DNA from: Alphaproteobacteria bacterium UBA828
GTDB taxonomy: Bacteria > Pseudomonadota > Alphaproteobacteria > UBA828
DNA: 17,609 nucleotides
Reading direction: 5' to 3'
Assembly (NCBI GenBank): GCA_002296185.1
Contig: DBHM01000020.1
Span: forward strand, 1,736-19,344
Shown here: positions 7,216 to 15,431 of the stretch, in pieces
How positions within the stretch are numbered: position 1 is the first letter of the stretch
Layout: each line of letters opens with the position of its first letter
Translations under genes and position numbers: made by a program
The notes under the pieces: model-generated
What the model was told of the DNA's origin: nothing
Database searches by the model: none
Seen by the model: the letters and a program-made list of their open reading frames with translations, nothing else

Positions 7216-7264
7216 AGTGTCTAAGGTAGCGCCTATGCAAGCGCTAGGCTATCTTTAGGATGAA
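7216..7264. promoter_or_regulatory. Divergent mutM/ubiE control region with inverted repeat
   Basis: This 49-bp gap must hold the start signals of both genes. It contains TAGCGC (7227-7232) and GCGCTA (7241-7246), exact 6-bp inverted arms with an 8-nt spacer, which could be an operator for a dimeric protein. AGGA at 7257-7260 lies 4 nt before the ubiE ATG and serves as its ribosome binding site. Promoter hexamers are not clear. Confidence 0.35.
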
Positions 7265-8038
7265 ATGAAAGATAAAAGTAACAATAATATCACTCAGGAA
7301 GTAGATTTTGGCTATCAAAGAGTAGATCCGAGCCAAAAACCTGGTTTGGTTAAGGATCTATTTGATAGAGTTTCGACCAATTACGACCTTATGAATGACG
7401 TCATGAGTGCGGGAATACACCGAATCTGGAAAAACCGTATGATTGAATGCCTACAACCCTATCCAGGTATGACCTTACTAGATGTAGCAGGAGGAACAGG
7501 GGATATTTCTTCGAAATTCCTAAAGCGCATCGGAGGAGCAAAAAAAGGTAGAGCTATAATTTGCGACCTCAGTGAAGGTATGGTTCTTAAAGGCAGGAAC
7601 AGGGCAATTGATTCTGCTATCTTCAGTGGTATTGATTGGGTTGTAGGCGATGCTGAAAATCTACCATTATCAAATAGAAGTGTTGACGCATACACAATAG
7701 CTTTTGGTATCCGTAATGTGACTAACAAAGAGAAGGCCTTAGAAGAAGCTGTGAGAGTTCTAAAACCGGGGGGGCGCTTTGTGTGTCTTGAATTTTCCTC
7801 ATCCACTTCTCCTATTATAGAGAGGCTCTACTCTGCATACTCCTTTTTAGTTATACCAACAATTGGTGAAATAGTTGCAAAAGACAGAGAGGCCTATCGA
7901 TATCTTGTTGAGTCCATCCGAGAGTTTCCATCCCCTCCTAACTTCACAAGAATGATTGAGATGGCAGGTTTTGGTGGAGTAAACTGCATGCCAATGAGTG
8001 GGGGGATAGCTTCCCTTTATTCAGGCTGGCGTATCTGA
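7265..8038 (+). CDS. ubiE: Ubiquinone/menaquinone biosynthesis C-methyltransferase UbiE
   Basis: SAM-dependent methyltransferase that methylates the benzoquinone ring in ubiquinone synthesis (and demethylmenaquinone where that pathway exists). The 257-residue product has both family signatures: YDLMNDVMSAGIHRIWK at 40-56 and RVLKPGGRFVCLEFS at 164-178. The SAM-binding motif is LLDVAGGTGD at 71-80 and the ring-proximal AFGIRNV is at 146-152. The ATG has AGGA just upstream. It is followed 17 bp later by ubiB, another ubiquinone gene, on the same strand, so the pair is probably co-transcribed. Confidence 0.97.
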   Translation: MKDKSNNNITQEVDFGYQRVDPSQKPGLVKDLFDRVSTNYDLMNDVMSAGIHRIWKNRMIECLQPYPGMTLLDVAGGTGDISSKFLKRIGGAKKGRAIICDLSEGMVLKGRNRAIDSAIFSGIDWVVGDAENLPLSNRSVDAYTIAFGIRNVTNKEKALEEAVRVLKPGGRFVCLEFSSSTSPIIERLYSAYSFLVIPTIGEIVAKDREAYRYLVESIREFPSPPNFTRMIEMAGFGGVNCMPMSGGIASLYSGWRI

Positions 8039-8055
8039 TGTGAGTTTATGATTTA

Positions 8056-9594
8056 ATGTTATCTTCTCCTATACAAATCCTAAGAATTTTACGTGTTGCT
8101 TGGATATTAGCCCGCTTTGACGCACTTTTTCTTCTTAAGGATGCTAAACTTTTACCAGTAATAATATTAATTGTTAGTATTTGGAAAAAACCAGTAACAA
8201 AGAAAAGACCCGGTCAAAGGCTTGCAGCAGCACTACAGGAACTAGGTCCCAGTTTTATTAAATTTGGACAAGCTATTGCAACTAGACCAGATTTAATTGG
8301 ACGTGAAGTTGCAACTGACCTTAGTGAGCTTCAGGATAGGCTTCCACCCTTCTCGGCAAAAAAAGCTCGAGAAATAATTGAAAATGAATTAAATCAACCC
8401 ATAGATGAGCTATTTAAAGAATTTAATGATACTCCTGTTGCTGCTGCGTCTATAGCTCAGGTGCATTTTGCTATAACATCAAATGGAGATCCTGTAGCAG
8501 TAAAAGTTCTCAGGCCCAACATAGAATTGGCATTTGAAAAAGATCTTAATTTTTTCTTGTGGCTAGCCAGCCTAGCGGAAAAAACTCTTCCTGCTTCTCG
8601 AAGGTTAAAGCCTGTAGATATAGTTAAAACGCTGGCTAAATCTGTGAGAACTGAGATGGACCTTAGACTTGAAGCAGCTGCAGCTTCTGAATTTTCCAGA
8701 AATATGTCTGAAGTAGAAGGCTTTCAAGTCCCCAGGGTTCACTGGACACATACCAACAGAAGAGTCCTAACACTCCAAAGAATGGAAGGTATAAGAATTG
8801 ATGATATTGATGGTCTTATTAAAAAAGGGCAGGACCCATCAAAAATTCTTACTTATGCAGCAAGTGCTTTCTTTCAACAGGTTTTTTACTATGGTTTTTT
8901 TCATGCAGACTTACATCCAGGAAACTTGTTAGTTAATAAAAATGGAGAAGTGGTAGCACTTGATTTTGGTATAATGGGTCGACTTAATAAGGAAACACGA
9001 CTCTATTTAGCCCAAATGTTATTAGGCTTCTTATCGCGTGATTATGAAAGAGTGGCGGAAATTCATTTTGAAGCGGGTTACGTCTCAGACCATGAGTCAA
9101 AGGGTTTATTCACTCAGGCCATAAGAGCAATTGGTGAACCTGTCATGGAGCTACCACTGCAAGAAATTTCAATAGCAAGATTGTTAGGACATCTTTTTGA
9201 AGTTACCCGAGAGTTTAATATGGAGACCCAGCCTCAGTTACTTCTTCTCCAAAAAAGCATGTTAATGGCAGAAGGAATATCACGACAGTTATATCCTAAT
9301 GAAAATATGTGGCAACTAGCTCGCCCACTTATTGAAACATGGGCCAAAAAAAACTTAGGGCCAGCTGCGCAGGCCCAAAATATTGCACAGAACGTAATAA
9401 AGGAAGCTAAGAGAGTCCCAAGAATCATTGAAAAGGCAGAGACTATAATTGAAGCACTAGAAAAAGATCAAAAAGATCAAGCCCAATCGTCAAAGAATAC
9501 CCGAAGCATCTTTGGAGTATCAGTATTTTTATTTTTTGGTATAATTGTCACGATTGGTCTATTAGCCACTCTAATTGCCCTGCAGTTAAGCTAA
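8056..9594 (+). CDS. ubiB: Ubiquinone biosynthesis protein UbiB (ABC1/ADCK family)
   Basis: Atypical protein-kinase-like ATPase needed for ubiquinone synthesis, thought to assist handling of hydrophobic intermediates at the membrane. Family motifs are KFGQ at 69-72, the Ala-rich loop AAASIAQVH at 129-137, K150 in VAVKVLRP, ExD at 200-202, HADLHPGN at 283-290 and DFG at 303-305. A hydrophobic stretch at about 483-508 is the expected C-terminal membrane anchor. A hydrophobic N-terminal region (about 33-43) may also touch the membrane. Length (512 aa) is typical. No strong Shine-Dalgarno sequence precedes the ATG, consistent with coupling to ubiE 17 bp upstream. Confidence 0.96.
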   Translation: MLSSPIQILRILRVAWILARFDALFLLKDAKLLPVIILIVSIWKKPVTKKRPGQRLAAALQELGPSFIKFGQAIATRPDLIGREVATDLSELQDRLPPFSAKKAREIIENELNQPIDELFKEFNDTPVAAASIAQVHFAITSNGDPVAVKVLRPNIELAFEKDLNFFLWLASLAEKTLPASRRLKPVDIVKTLAKSVRTEMDLRLEAAAASEFSRNMSEVEGFQVPRVHWTHTNRRVLTLQRMEGIRIDDIDGLIKKGQDPSKILTYAASAFFQQVFYYGFFHADLHPGNLLVNKNGEVVALDFGIMGRLNKETRLYLAQMLLGFLSRDYERVAEIHFEAGYVSDHESKGLFTQAIRAIGEPVMELPLQEISIARLLGHLFEVTREFNMETQPQLLLLQKSMLMAEGISRQLYPNENMWQLARPLIETWAKKNLGPAAQAQNIAQNVIKEAKRVPRIIEKAETIIEALEKDQKDQAQSSKNTRSIFGVSVFLFFGIIVTIGLLATLIALQLS

Positions 9595-9673
9595 ATTTTA
9601 GACTATAATTCAGCAATAATTGTAATTTTTGACTATCTTATGCGCTAAGTTAGATTCATCTCTTGCATCCGGG

Positions 9674-9702
9674 AATTACAGGGCATAGGTTATCCACATA
9701 AT
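9674..9702 (+). promoter_or_regulatory. Candidate coaBC promoter overlapping a consensus DnaA box
   Basis: In the 137-bp gap between ubiB and coaBC, TTATCCACA at 9690-9698 is an exact match to the strongest DnaA box consensus. It overlaps a possible promoter: -35-like ATTACA (9675-9680), 16-nt spacer, -10-like CATAAT (9697-9702). The coaBC ATG follows 30 bp later. The DnaA box is certain as a sequence match. The promoter is moderate, and control of coaBC-dut by DnaA is inference. Confidence 0.4.
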
Positions 9703-9731
9703 ATTAATGGGAAATTAATAGTTATACAATT

Positions 9732-10952
9732 ATGGAAAATTACAAAAATATATTGTTAATAGTGTCGGGTGGAATTGCAGCCTATAAATCAGCTGAATTA
9801 GTACGTCAACTTCGTCATAGTGGAGCTAAAGTTCGCTGTATTTTAACCAAAGCAGGCAATCAATTTATAACCCCCCTGACACTTTCTGCGCTATCTGGTG
9901 AAAAAGTGTATCAGGACCTTTTTTCACTTACTGACGAAGCAGAAATGGGTCATATAAGACTATCAAGAGAAGCTGACATAGTTGTTGTAGCGCCAGCTAG
10001 TGCCGACTTAATTGCACGTATGTCCTCAGGGGTTGCAGACGACCTGGCTACAACCGCTCTTCTTGCAACCGACAAACCAGTCTTACTTGCGCCATCAATG
10101 AACGGATTCATGTGGGATAACCCAATAACTAAAAGAAATATATCTATTTTAGAAACTTATGGAATTAACATTATTGGTCCTCATGAAGGTGATCTGGCAT
10201 GTGGTGAGAATGGCTACGGACGTATGGCAGAGCCAAACGAGATAGTTGATGAAATTGATTACATTCTAGGGAAAAAAAATAAATTAAGAGGGCTTCATGC
10301 TCTTGTAACTAGTGGACCAACTCAAGAACCAATTGACCCAGTTAGATATATTTCCAATTATTCTTCTGGCAAACAAGGTCATGCAATTGCGCAAATGGCT
10401 GCTTTTTGTGGAGCAAAAGTAACTCTTGTTTCTGGACCAACCACCCAAGAAAAACCCAATAATGTTAATATAATTAATGTAAAAACCGCTGAGGAAATGT
10501 TGGAGGCATGCTTGGAAAACTTACCCGTTGATTTTGCTGTTTGTTGTGCTGCTGTTGCTGATTGGAAACCAAAAAATACTTCATTTAATAAGATCAAGAA
10601 AGATGAGAAAAATTTTGGGGCATCTAGTGAGATGAGTATAGATATGTCTCTAAATCCAGACATTCTAAAAATACTATCTAACCTCTCTCAAAATAGACCA
10701 AAACTAGTTATTGGCTTTGCTGCTGAAACTGAAAATTTAATCTCTAATGCTAAAAAGAAGCTAGAAAACAAAAGCTGTGATTGGATCTTAGCAAATGATG
10801 TTTCTGCAAACTCTGACACATTCGGTAGCGATAATAATCAAGTGACTCTGTTAAAAAACTCAGGAAATAACCATCAATTATGGTCTAAAGTCTCCAAAGC
10901 TTTAATTGCCGAACGTTTAATGGACGAAATAGCGGCCAATATAGAAAATTGA
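9732..10952 (+). CDS. coaBC: Bifunctional phosphopantothenoylcysteine decarboxylase / phosphopantothenate-cysteine ligase
   Basis: Catalyses two consecutive steps of coenzyme A synthesis: joining 4'-phosphopantothenate to cysteine (CoaB) and decarboxylating the product (CoaC, FMN-dependent). The N-terminal CoaC half has SGGIAAYKS (12-20), the active-site His74 in EMGHIRLS, PSMN at 121-124 and the Cys157 loop ACGENGYGRM (156-165). The CoaB half starts near residue 186 with LVTSGPTQEPIDPVRYISN (191-209), then AAVADWKPK (273-281), a lysine-rich KIKKDEK and GFAAET (328-333). Length (406 aa) matches the fused form. No Shine-Dalgarno sequence is obvious. dut follows after 7 bp, as commonly seen in proteobacteria. 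Confidence 0.97.
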   Translation: MENYKNILLIVSGGIAAYKSAELVRQLRHSGAKVRCILTKAGNQFITPLTLSALSGEKVYQDLFSLTDEAEMGHIRLSREADIVVVAPASADLIARMSSGVADDLATTALLATDKPVLLAPSMNGFMWDNPITKRNISILETYGINIIGPHEGDLACGENGYGRMAEPNEIVDEIDYILGKKNKLRGLHALVTSGPTQEPIDPVRYISNYSSGKQGHAIAQMAAFCGAKVTLVSGPTTQEKPNNVNIINVKTAEEMLEACLENLPVDFAVCCAAVADWKPKNTSFNKIKKDEKNFGASSEMSIDMSLNPDILKILSNLSQNRPKLVIGFAAETENLISNAKKKLENKSCDWILANDVSANSDTFGSDNNQVTLLKNSGNNHQLWSKVSKALIAERLMDEIAANIEN

Positions 10953-10959
10953 TATAAAT

Positions 10960-11409
10960 ATGAATTCTAATCTTAAAATAATGTTCAAACGTGTGGCTGG
11001 TTGTGGGGACCTTCCGATACCTCAATATGCTTCTGATGGTGCCGCTGGATTTGACCTAAGCGCAGCAATTGAAGAAGCGGTAAGTATTCAACCTTGCACT
11101 AGAGTATTAGTTCCAACCGGGATTATTGTAATGATCCCAAATGGCTATGAAGGCCAGGTAAGACCAAGATCCGGTTTGGCACTAAAATACGGTATTTCTG
11201 TCCTAAATAGCCCAGGTACAATTGACGCAGATTACCGAGGTGAAATCAAAGTCATCTTAATTAATCATGGAAATCAGACATACAGTTTATCTAGAGGAGA
11301 ACGTATAGCCCAACTAGTAGTTTCACCAATTTGTAGAGTAATTCTCGAAGAAGTTACTGAATTAACAAAAACGATTCGCGGAGAAGGTGGTTTTGGTTCA
11401 ACGGGATAA
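10960..11409 (+). CDS. dut: Deoxyuridine 5'-triphosphate nucleotidohydrolase (dUTPase)
   Basis: Hydrolyses dUTP to dUMP and pyrophosphate, preventing uracil incorporation and supplying thymidylate precursor. All five motifs of homotrimeric dUTPases are visible: DGAAGFDL (26-33), RPRSGLAL (68-75), GTIDADYRGEI (86-96), RIAQLV (115-120) and the C-terminal RGEGGFGSTG (140-149). Length (149 aa) is typical. It starts 7 bp after coaBC and is probably co-transcribed. A second in-frame ATG at codon 8 is an alternative start. Confidence 0.97.
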   Translation: MNSNLKIMFKRVAGCGDLPIPQYASDGAAGFDLSAAIEEAVSIQPCTRVLVPTGIIVMIPNGYEGQVRPRSGLALKYGISVLNSPGTIDADYRGEIKVILINHGNQTYSLSRGERIAQLVVSPICRVILEEVTELTKTIRGEGGFGSTG

Positions 11410-11436
11410 AGCCACTTTAATGGGAGTAATATACTA

Positions 11437-11892
11437 ATGCTTAAGGTATCTAAAAAATTAATTTATGCACTCGAAGCAGTAGTTGATATTGCTTATAATA
11501 CTGGGGCAGACCCAGTCAGGAGTAGAGATATAACTAAGAGGCAGGGGATGCCTCATAGATACCTTGAGCAAGTAATGCAACGATTGGTAAGAGCAGGAAT
11601 ACTTAAAGGAGTTAGGGGGCCAAAAGGGGGTTATCTATTAGCTAGAGAAAGGAGGCGCATAACGGTTGGAGAAATTGCAAGAATAGTCCGCTCACTTGAA
11701 TCCTCTGAAGATCCACTTGAAACTCAGTCTGACTCAGATATCGCATCAACAGTTTTAAATCCTATCTGGAATGAACTACAGATAGAATTTGAAAAACGTA
11801 TTGAGACTATTACTATAGAGGACATATGCTCCAAAGCCAGAGATATTGGCATTAAGAAAGCATCAAAAGAGGGAATAGATTTTAGTATTTAA
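11437..11892 (+). CDS. Rrf2-family transcriptional regulator without the Fe-S cysteine triad
   Basis: A winged-helix regulator of the Rrf2 family (IscR, NsrR, CymR, RirA relatives), 151 aa. The helix-turn-helix spans about 1-70: KLIYALEAVVDIAY, RDITKRQGMPHRYLEQVMQRL, then the wing GVRGPKGGYLLAR at 58-70. Fe-S members carry three cysteines near positions 90-105. Here that stretch (SSEDPLETQSDSDIAS, 89-104) has no Cys, and the only cysteine is C131. It therefore probably does not bind an Fe-S cluster in the IscR manner and resembles CymR in that respect. It sits 27 bp after dut and 30-40 bp before cysK, which suggests local control of cysteine synthesis (inference). GGGAG lies about 10 nt before the ATG. 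Confidence 0.92.
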   Translation: MLKVSKKLIYALEAVVDIAYNTGADPVRSRDITKRQGMPHRYLEQVMQRLVRAGILKGVRGPKGGYLLARERRRITVGEIARIVRSLESSEDPLETQSDSDIASTVLNPIWNELQIEFEKRIETITIEDICSKARDIGIKKASKEGIDFSI

Positions 11893-11931
11893 TTTTCTTT
11901 ACTATTATGTAGAAAAATAGGTATGAAATTA

Positions 11932-12888
11932 ATGAATTCTAAAGATAAAACAAATAAAATATATGACTCGATCATTGATACTATAGGAAATACACCACTT
12001 GTAAAACTAAACCGCTTGCCAAAAAAGTATGGTGTTTCTGCTGAGATCATCTGTAAATTAGAATTTTATAACCCCCTAGCATCGGTGAAAGATCGTATCG
12101 GTTATTCAATGATTGATGCAGCTGAGAAATCTGGGCAATTAATACCGGGGGAGTCTGTGCTTATAGAGCCGACCTCAGGTAATACTGGAATTGCACTCGC
12201 CTTTGTTGCTGCAGCCAAAGGCTATAAGTTAGTCTTAACTATGCCAGAAAGTATGTCACTGGAACGGAGAAAACTTTTACAGCTACTTGGCGCAGAGCTT
12301 ATATTAACCCCAGCCACAAAAGGAATGCGAGGGGCAATACAGAAAGCACAAGAGCTAGTAGAAAAAACACCTCAATCTGTAATGCTGCAGCAATTCCAAA
12401 ACCCCGCAAATCCAGAAATACATCGCACCACCACCGCGGAGGAGATTTGGGAGGACACTGGTGGAAATCTTGATTTGTTAGTGTCTGGGATAGGCACTGG
12501 AGGGACTATCACTGGTTGTGCTCAAATATTAAAACCACGCCTTCCTGAACTTGAGATTATTGCTGTAGAGCCAGAAGATAGCGCCATTCTATCTGGTGGC
12601 CAACCTGGTCCCCACAAAATTCAAGGGATTGGTGCAGGTTTTATACCTGAAATACTAAAGACTGACTTGATTGATGAAATTATATCAATAGGTAACGAAA
12701 ATGCATTTGAAACAGCACGCTTAACAGCACAACTTGAGGGAATACCAGTTGGGATTAGCTCTGGAGCTGCTATAGCAGCAGCCCTTGAAATTGGTTCTCG
12801 CGATAATATGGAGAATAAACGCATAGTAGTTATTGTACCTTCGTTTGCAGAAAGATATCTCTCAACTGATTTATTCAGTAATTTTTAG
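11932..12888 (+). CDS. cysK: Cysteine synthase (O-acetylserine sulfhydrylase)
   Basis: PLP enzyme that makes cysteine from O-acetylserine and sulfide. Counting from the upstream ATG at 11923, the PLP lysine is K56 in NPLASVKDRIG, the substrate loop is TSGNTG (84-89), the phosphate-binding glycine loop is GIGTGGT, and the pyridine-ring serine lies in ISSGAA. SGGQPGPHKIQGIGAGF and the C-terminal ERYLSTDLF fit CysK rather than cystathionine beta-synthase or threonine synthase. Length is 318-321 aa. I prefer the ATG at 11932 because the AGG at 11919-11921 is too close to the 11923 ATG. It follows the Rrf2 regulator and precedes a MoeB/ThiF-type gene by about 33 bp, suggesting one transcript. Confidence 0.94.
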   Translation: MNSKDKTNKIYDSIIDTIGNTPLVKLNRLPKKYGVSAEIICKLEFYNPLASVKDRIGYSMIDAAEKSGQLIPGESVLIEPTSGNTGIALAFVAAAKGYKLVLTMPESMSLERRKLLQLLGAELILTPATKGMRGAIQKAQELVEKTPQSVMLQQFQNPANPEIHRTTTAEEIWEDTGGNLDLLVSGIGTGGTITGCAQILKPRLPELEIIAVEPEDSAILSGGQPGPHKIQGIGAGFIPEILKTDLIDEIISIGNENAFETARLTAQLEGIPVGISSGAAIAAALEIGSRDNMENKRIVVIVPSFAERYLSTDLFSNF

Positions 12889-12921
12889 AAATTTTTTCCC
12901 AACATATAGAAACTTCAGAAG

Positions 12922-13680
12922 ATGCACTTTGATGATAACCAAATTGAGCGATATGCTCGTCATTTTATTCTGGATGAAATTGGACCGGCAGGCCAAGCTA
13001 AAATCATAAACTCTAAGGTTTTAGTTGTTGGAGCAGGAGGTTTGGGCTCTCCTATTTTACTTTATCTTGCAGCTGCCGGGGTTGGGACTATCGGTATTAT
13101 TGACGATGATCGGGTAGCACTTTCTAACCTCCAAAGACAAATTATTCATGATGAAAATTCTATAGACTCAAAAAAAACTGAAAGTGTAGTCTCATCACTT
13201 TCTGCTCTAAATCCCGACGTAAATATTATTCCTTTTACAAAAAAATTAGATAAAACAAATGCTAAAGAAATCATATCTAATTTTGATATAGTTGCTGATG
13301 GTAGTGATAACTTTGATACACGATTTTTGGTGAATGACACTGCTTATTTATGTAAACGAATTCTAGTATCTGGAGCAGTTCACAAATTTGATGGGCAGAT
13401 CTCAACTTTTAAAGCATTCGAAAAAGGTGATAATCCATGCTACAGGTGTCTCCACCCCGAACCTCCCCCAGAAGACTCTATACCCTCGTGTGCAGAGGGT
13501 GGAATATTAGGCTCTATACCAGGAATAATTGGGTGCTTACAAGCTACTGAGATTCTTAAAGAAATAACAGGGGCAGGGGAAGGGCTCTCGGGAAAACTTT
13601 TGATATATGATGCTCTTAGAACAAACTTCAGAAAAATCTTAATAAGACCAGATCCCAGTTGTAAACTTTGTGGCAAATAA
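12922..13680 (+). CDS. MoeB/ThiF-type E1-like adenylyltransferase
   Basis: Adenylates the C-terminal glycine of a small ubiquitin-like sulfur carrier (MoaD or ThiS type) so that it can receive sulfur for molybdopterin, thiamin or cysteine synthesis. The ATP-binding GAGGLGSP is at 37-44, the acidic DDD at 61-63, and NLQRQ at 69-73. Zinc is held by C173/C176 (CYRC) and C247/C250 (CKLC). C190 in PSCAEGGILG is in the place of the conserved loop cysteine. At 252 aa it has the short MoeB form with no fused rhodanese domain. No sulfur carrier gene is in the window, so the pathway (moeB, thiF or other) is undetermined. Proximity to cysK hints at sulfur metabolism. Confidence 0.9.
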   Translation: MHFDDNQIERYARHFILDEIGPAGQAKIINSKVLVVGAGGLGSPILLYLAAAGVGTIGIIDDDRVALSNLQRQIIHDENSIDSKKTESVVSSLSALNPDVNIIPFTKKLDKTNAKEIISNFDIVADGSDNFDTRFLVNDTAYLCKRILVSGAVHKFDGQISTFKAFEKGDNPCYRCLHPEPPPEDSIPSCAEGGILGSIPGIIGCLQATEILKEITGAGEGLSGKLLIYDALRTNFRKILIRPDPSCKLCGK

Positions 13681-13736
13681 AAATCATAAGACCTAAACTA
13701 AAACCATTTTACACAATATAGCTTTTTAATTTCATT

Positions 13737-14729
13737 TTATATTTCTGGTGGAAGCACTCTGTCTGGAGGAGTATGGCCATCTATAAACGTTTGAATATTG
13801 ATTAGAACCTTCTCACCCATATCCAAACGCCCCTCCAGTGTTGCAGATCCTATATGAGGGAGTAAAACAACATTGTTAAAGCTTAAAAGTTTGGGGTTAA
13901 CAATTGGCTCATGTTCATAAACATCTAAGCCTGCACCAGCAATCTCCCCTTCCTCAAGAAGCCTCATCAGCTCTGATTCATCTATTGCATGACCACGGGA
14001 GGTATTAATTACATATGCATCTTTTTTTATAAGCCTTAGCCGCCTTGCTGAAAGTAAATGATAAGTTGCTGGTGTGCTAGGACAATGAATAGATACAAAA
14101 TCCATCCGTGCTAGCATTTGATCAAGACTCTCCCAGTAAGTCGCCTCTAGCGATGACTCTATTCCTTCAGCAAGCCTATTTCGATTATGATAGTGGATGG
14201 ACAAGCCAAATCCTCGGGCACGGCGCGCAACAGCTTGCCCAATCCTACCCATCCCAACTATACCTAATCGTTTGCCCCAAATTCTTCTTCCAAGTAAAGC
14301 AGTTGGAGCCCATCCGTCCCAATTGCCAGTACGCATCATTCTTTCACCTTCAGCTAAGCGTCGAGGAACTGCTAAAATGAGAGCCATAGTCATATCTGCA
14401 GTATCTTCAGTAAGGACACCTGGAGTATTTGTTACTGTTATTTTCTTATTAGCTGCAGCTCCTGTATCAATATGGTCGATACCTGTTCCAAAACTTGCTA
14501 TAAGTTTTAAATTATCACCTGCTCTTTCAATGATAGATTTATCAATTTGGTCTGTTACAGTTGGGACAAGAACATCAGCTTCATTCATTGAATGTAACAA
14601 CTCTTCTTGGGAAAATGAGTGATCATCCTCATTTAATCGCGTATCAAACAGCTCCATCATTCGTGCCTCAATGGATTCGGGAAGCCGACGTGTAACAATT
14701 ACAAGAGGTTTTTTTAAACTACGTGACAT
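13737..14729 (-). CDS. D-isomer specific 2-hydroxyacid dehydrogenase (glyoxylate/hydroxypyruvate reductase-like)
   Basis: NAD(P)H-dependent reductase of 2-oxoacids, 330 aa. The substrate-binding part has SFGTGIDHID (79-88) and NTPGVLTEDTADMTMALIL (101-119). The Rossmann motif GMGRIG is at 159-164. The catalytic triad is R245 (NTSRG), E274 (DVYEHEP) and H292 (LPHIGSAT). An Arg-rich YHNRNR after the second strand of the nucleotide-binding fold (180-185) is often seen in NADPH-preferring glyoxylate reductases of this family, which is a weak hint at specificity. No ACT or other regulatory domain is present, arguing against SerA. It is convergent with the moeB-like gene across 56 bp and divergent from the SH3 gene. 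Confidence 0.92.
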   Translation of the reverse strand: MSRSLKKPLVIVTRRLPESIEARMMELFDTRLNEDDHSFSQEELLHSMNEADVLVPTVTDQIDKSIIERAGDNLKLIASFGTGIDHIDTGAAANKKITVTNTPGVLTEDTADMTMALILAVPRRLAEGERMMRTGNWDGWAPTALLGRRIWGKRLGIVGMGRIGQAVARRARGFGLSIHYHNRNRLAEGIESSLEATYWESLDQMLARMDFVSIHCPSTPATYHLLSARRLRLIKKDAYVINTSRGHAIDESELMRLLEEGEIAGAGLDVYEHEPIVNPKLLSFNNVVLLPHIGSATLEGRLDMGEKVLINIQTFIDGHTPPDRVLPPEI

Positions 14730-14920
14730 TAAATATCCTATAAATAAGCGCTATACTTAATATTTGTTTTAAAGAGACATATAAGTCTGAGGGTATTCAT
14801 TCTATTTAACAAAACCTATATATCTAAACAATTATCATTATAAGGTATAATTTGTGTATTATTCTATTTGATATGAGTAAGCTATAAACTCTTTGCTAAT
14901 AATATGAACATCAGGAAACT
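14730..14920 (+). promoter_or_regulatory. Divergent control region with candidate SH3-gene promoter
   Basis: A 191-bp AT-rich gap between the dehydrogenase and the SH3-domain gene. A perfect TATAAT lies at 14846-14851 on the plus strand, about 70 bp before the SH3 ATG. The upstream -35 is weak (TAAACA at 15-nt spacing). AGGA 5 nt before the ATG is a good ribosome binding site. No operator-like repeat was recognised. Confidence 0.3.
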
Positions 14921-15430
14921 ATGTTACTAACCTTTTTCAGAGTATGCTCTTTATTTCTGCTGGTAACAGCAATGCTAACCACTTTACATCTCCCATCAAA
15001 CTCAATTGCAGATGATACTAAACCTATACCGCGATTTGCATCATTAAAAAAAGATATGGTCAATCTTAGAGCAGGGCCAAATAAACGCTATCCTATTGTT
15101 TGGGTTTATAAAAAACGTAATCTACCTATAAAAATTACTGCTGAATTTGATGTATGGAGAAGAATTTTAGATCATGAGGGGGCCACAGGATGGGTTCATC
15201 AGAGACTACTTTCTGGTTACAGAACGCTTATCATTACAGGAAAAAATCGGACTTTGATGGATAACCCTGGGGTGAATAGTGTTCCAGTAGCTACATTGGA
15301 GACCGGGGTAATAGCAAAACTCAGTTCATGTAATCAAAACTGGTGCAAAGTTAAGGTTAAAGGCCTTAAGGGATGGCTCAAAAGAGGACAATTCTGGGGT
15401 ATTCTTAAGGATGAAATTTTGGAAAATTAG
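14921..15430 (+). CDS. Secreted bacterial SH3-domain protein
   Basis: A 169-residue protein with an N-terminal signal peptide: a short start, hydrophobic core at about residues 9-25, and a likely cleavage after NSIA (30). The mature part looks like two bacterial SH3 modules. The first spans about 43-101, with VNLRAGPNKRYPIVWVY and GWVHQRLL. The second spans about 110-162, with a GVIAKL segment, CNQNWCKVKV and GWLKRGQFWG. C137 and C142 could form a disulfide in the periplasm. SH3b proteins of this type often interact with the cell wall, but the ligand is unknown. Its neighbours give no functional clue. It converges with the nitronate monooxygenase homologue across 16 bp. Confidence 0.88.
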   Translation: MLLTFFRVCSLFLLVTAMLTTLHLPSNSIADDTKPIPRFASLKKDMVNLRAGPNKRYPIVWVYKKRNLPIKITAEFDVWRRILDHEGATGWVHQRLLSGYRTLIITGKNRTLMDNPGVNSVPVATLETGVIAKLSSCNQNWCKVKVKGLKGWLKRGQFWGILKDEILEN

Positions 15431-15431
15431 C

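Noticed and set aside
14197..14622. 141-codon plus-strand ORF opposite the 2-hydroxyacid dehydrogenase
   Set aside because: It is fully antisense to a well-supported gene, its product is low-complexity and resembles no family.
14854..14862. Additional DnaA boxes (TGTGTATTA here, TTTTACACA near 13705, TGTGCTTAA near 4947)
   Set aside because: Each has one mismatch to TTATNCACA, which is common by chance in AT-rich sequence.
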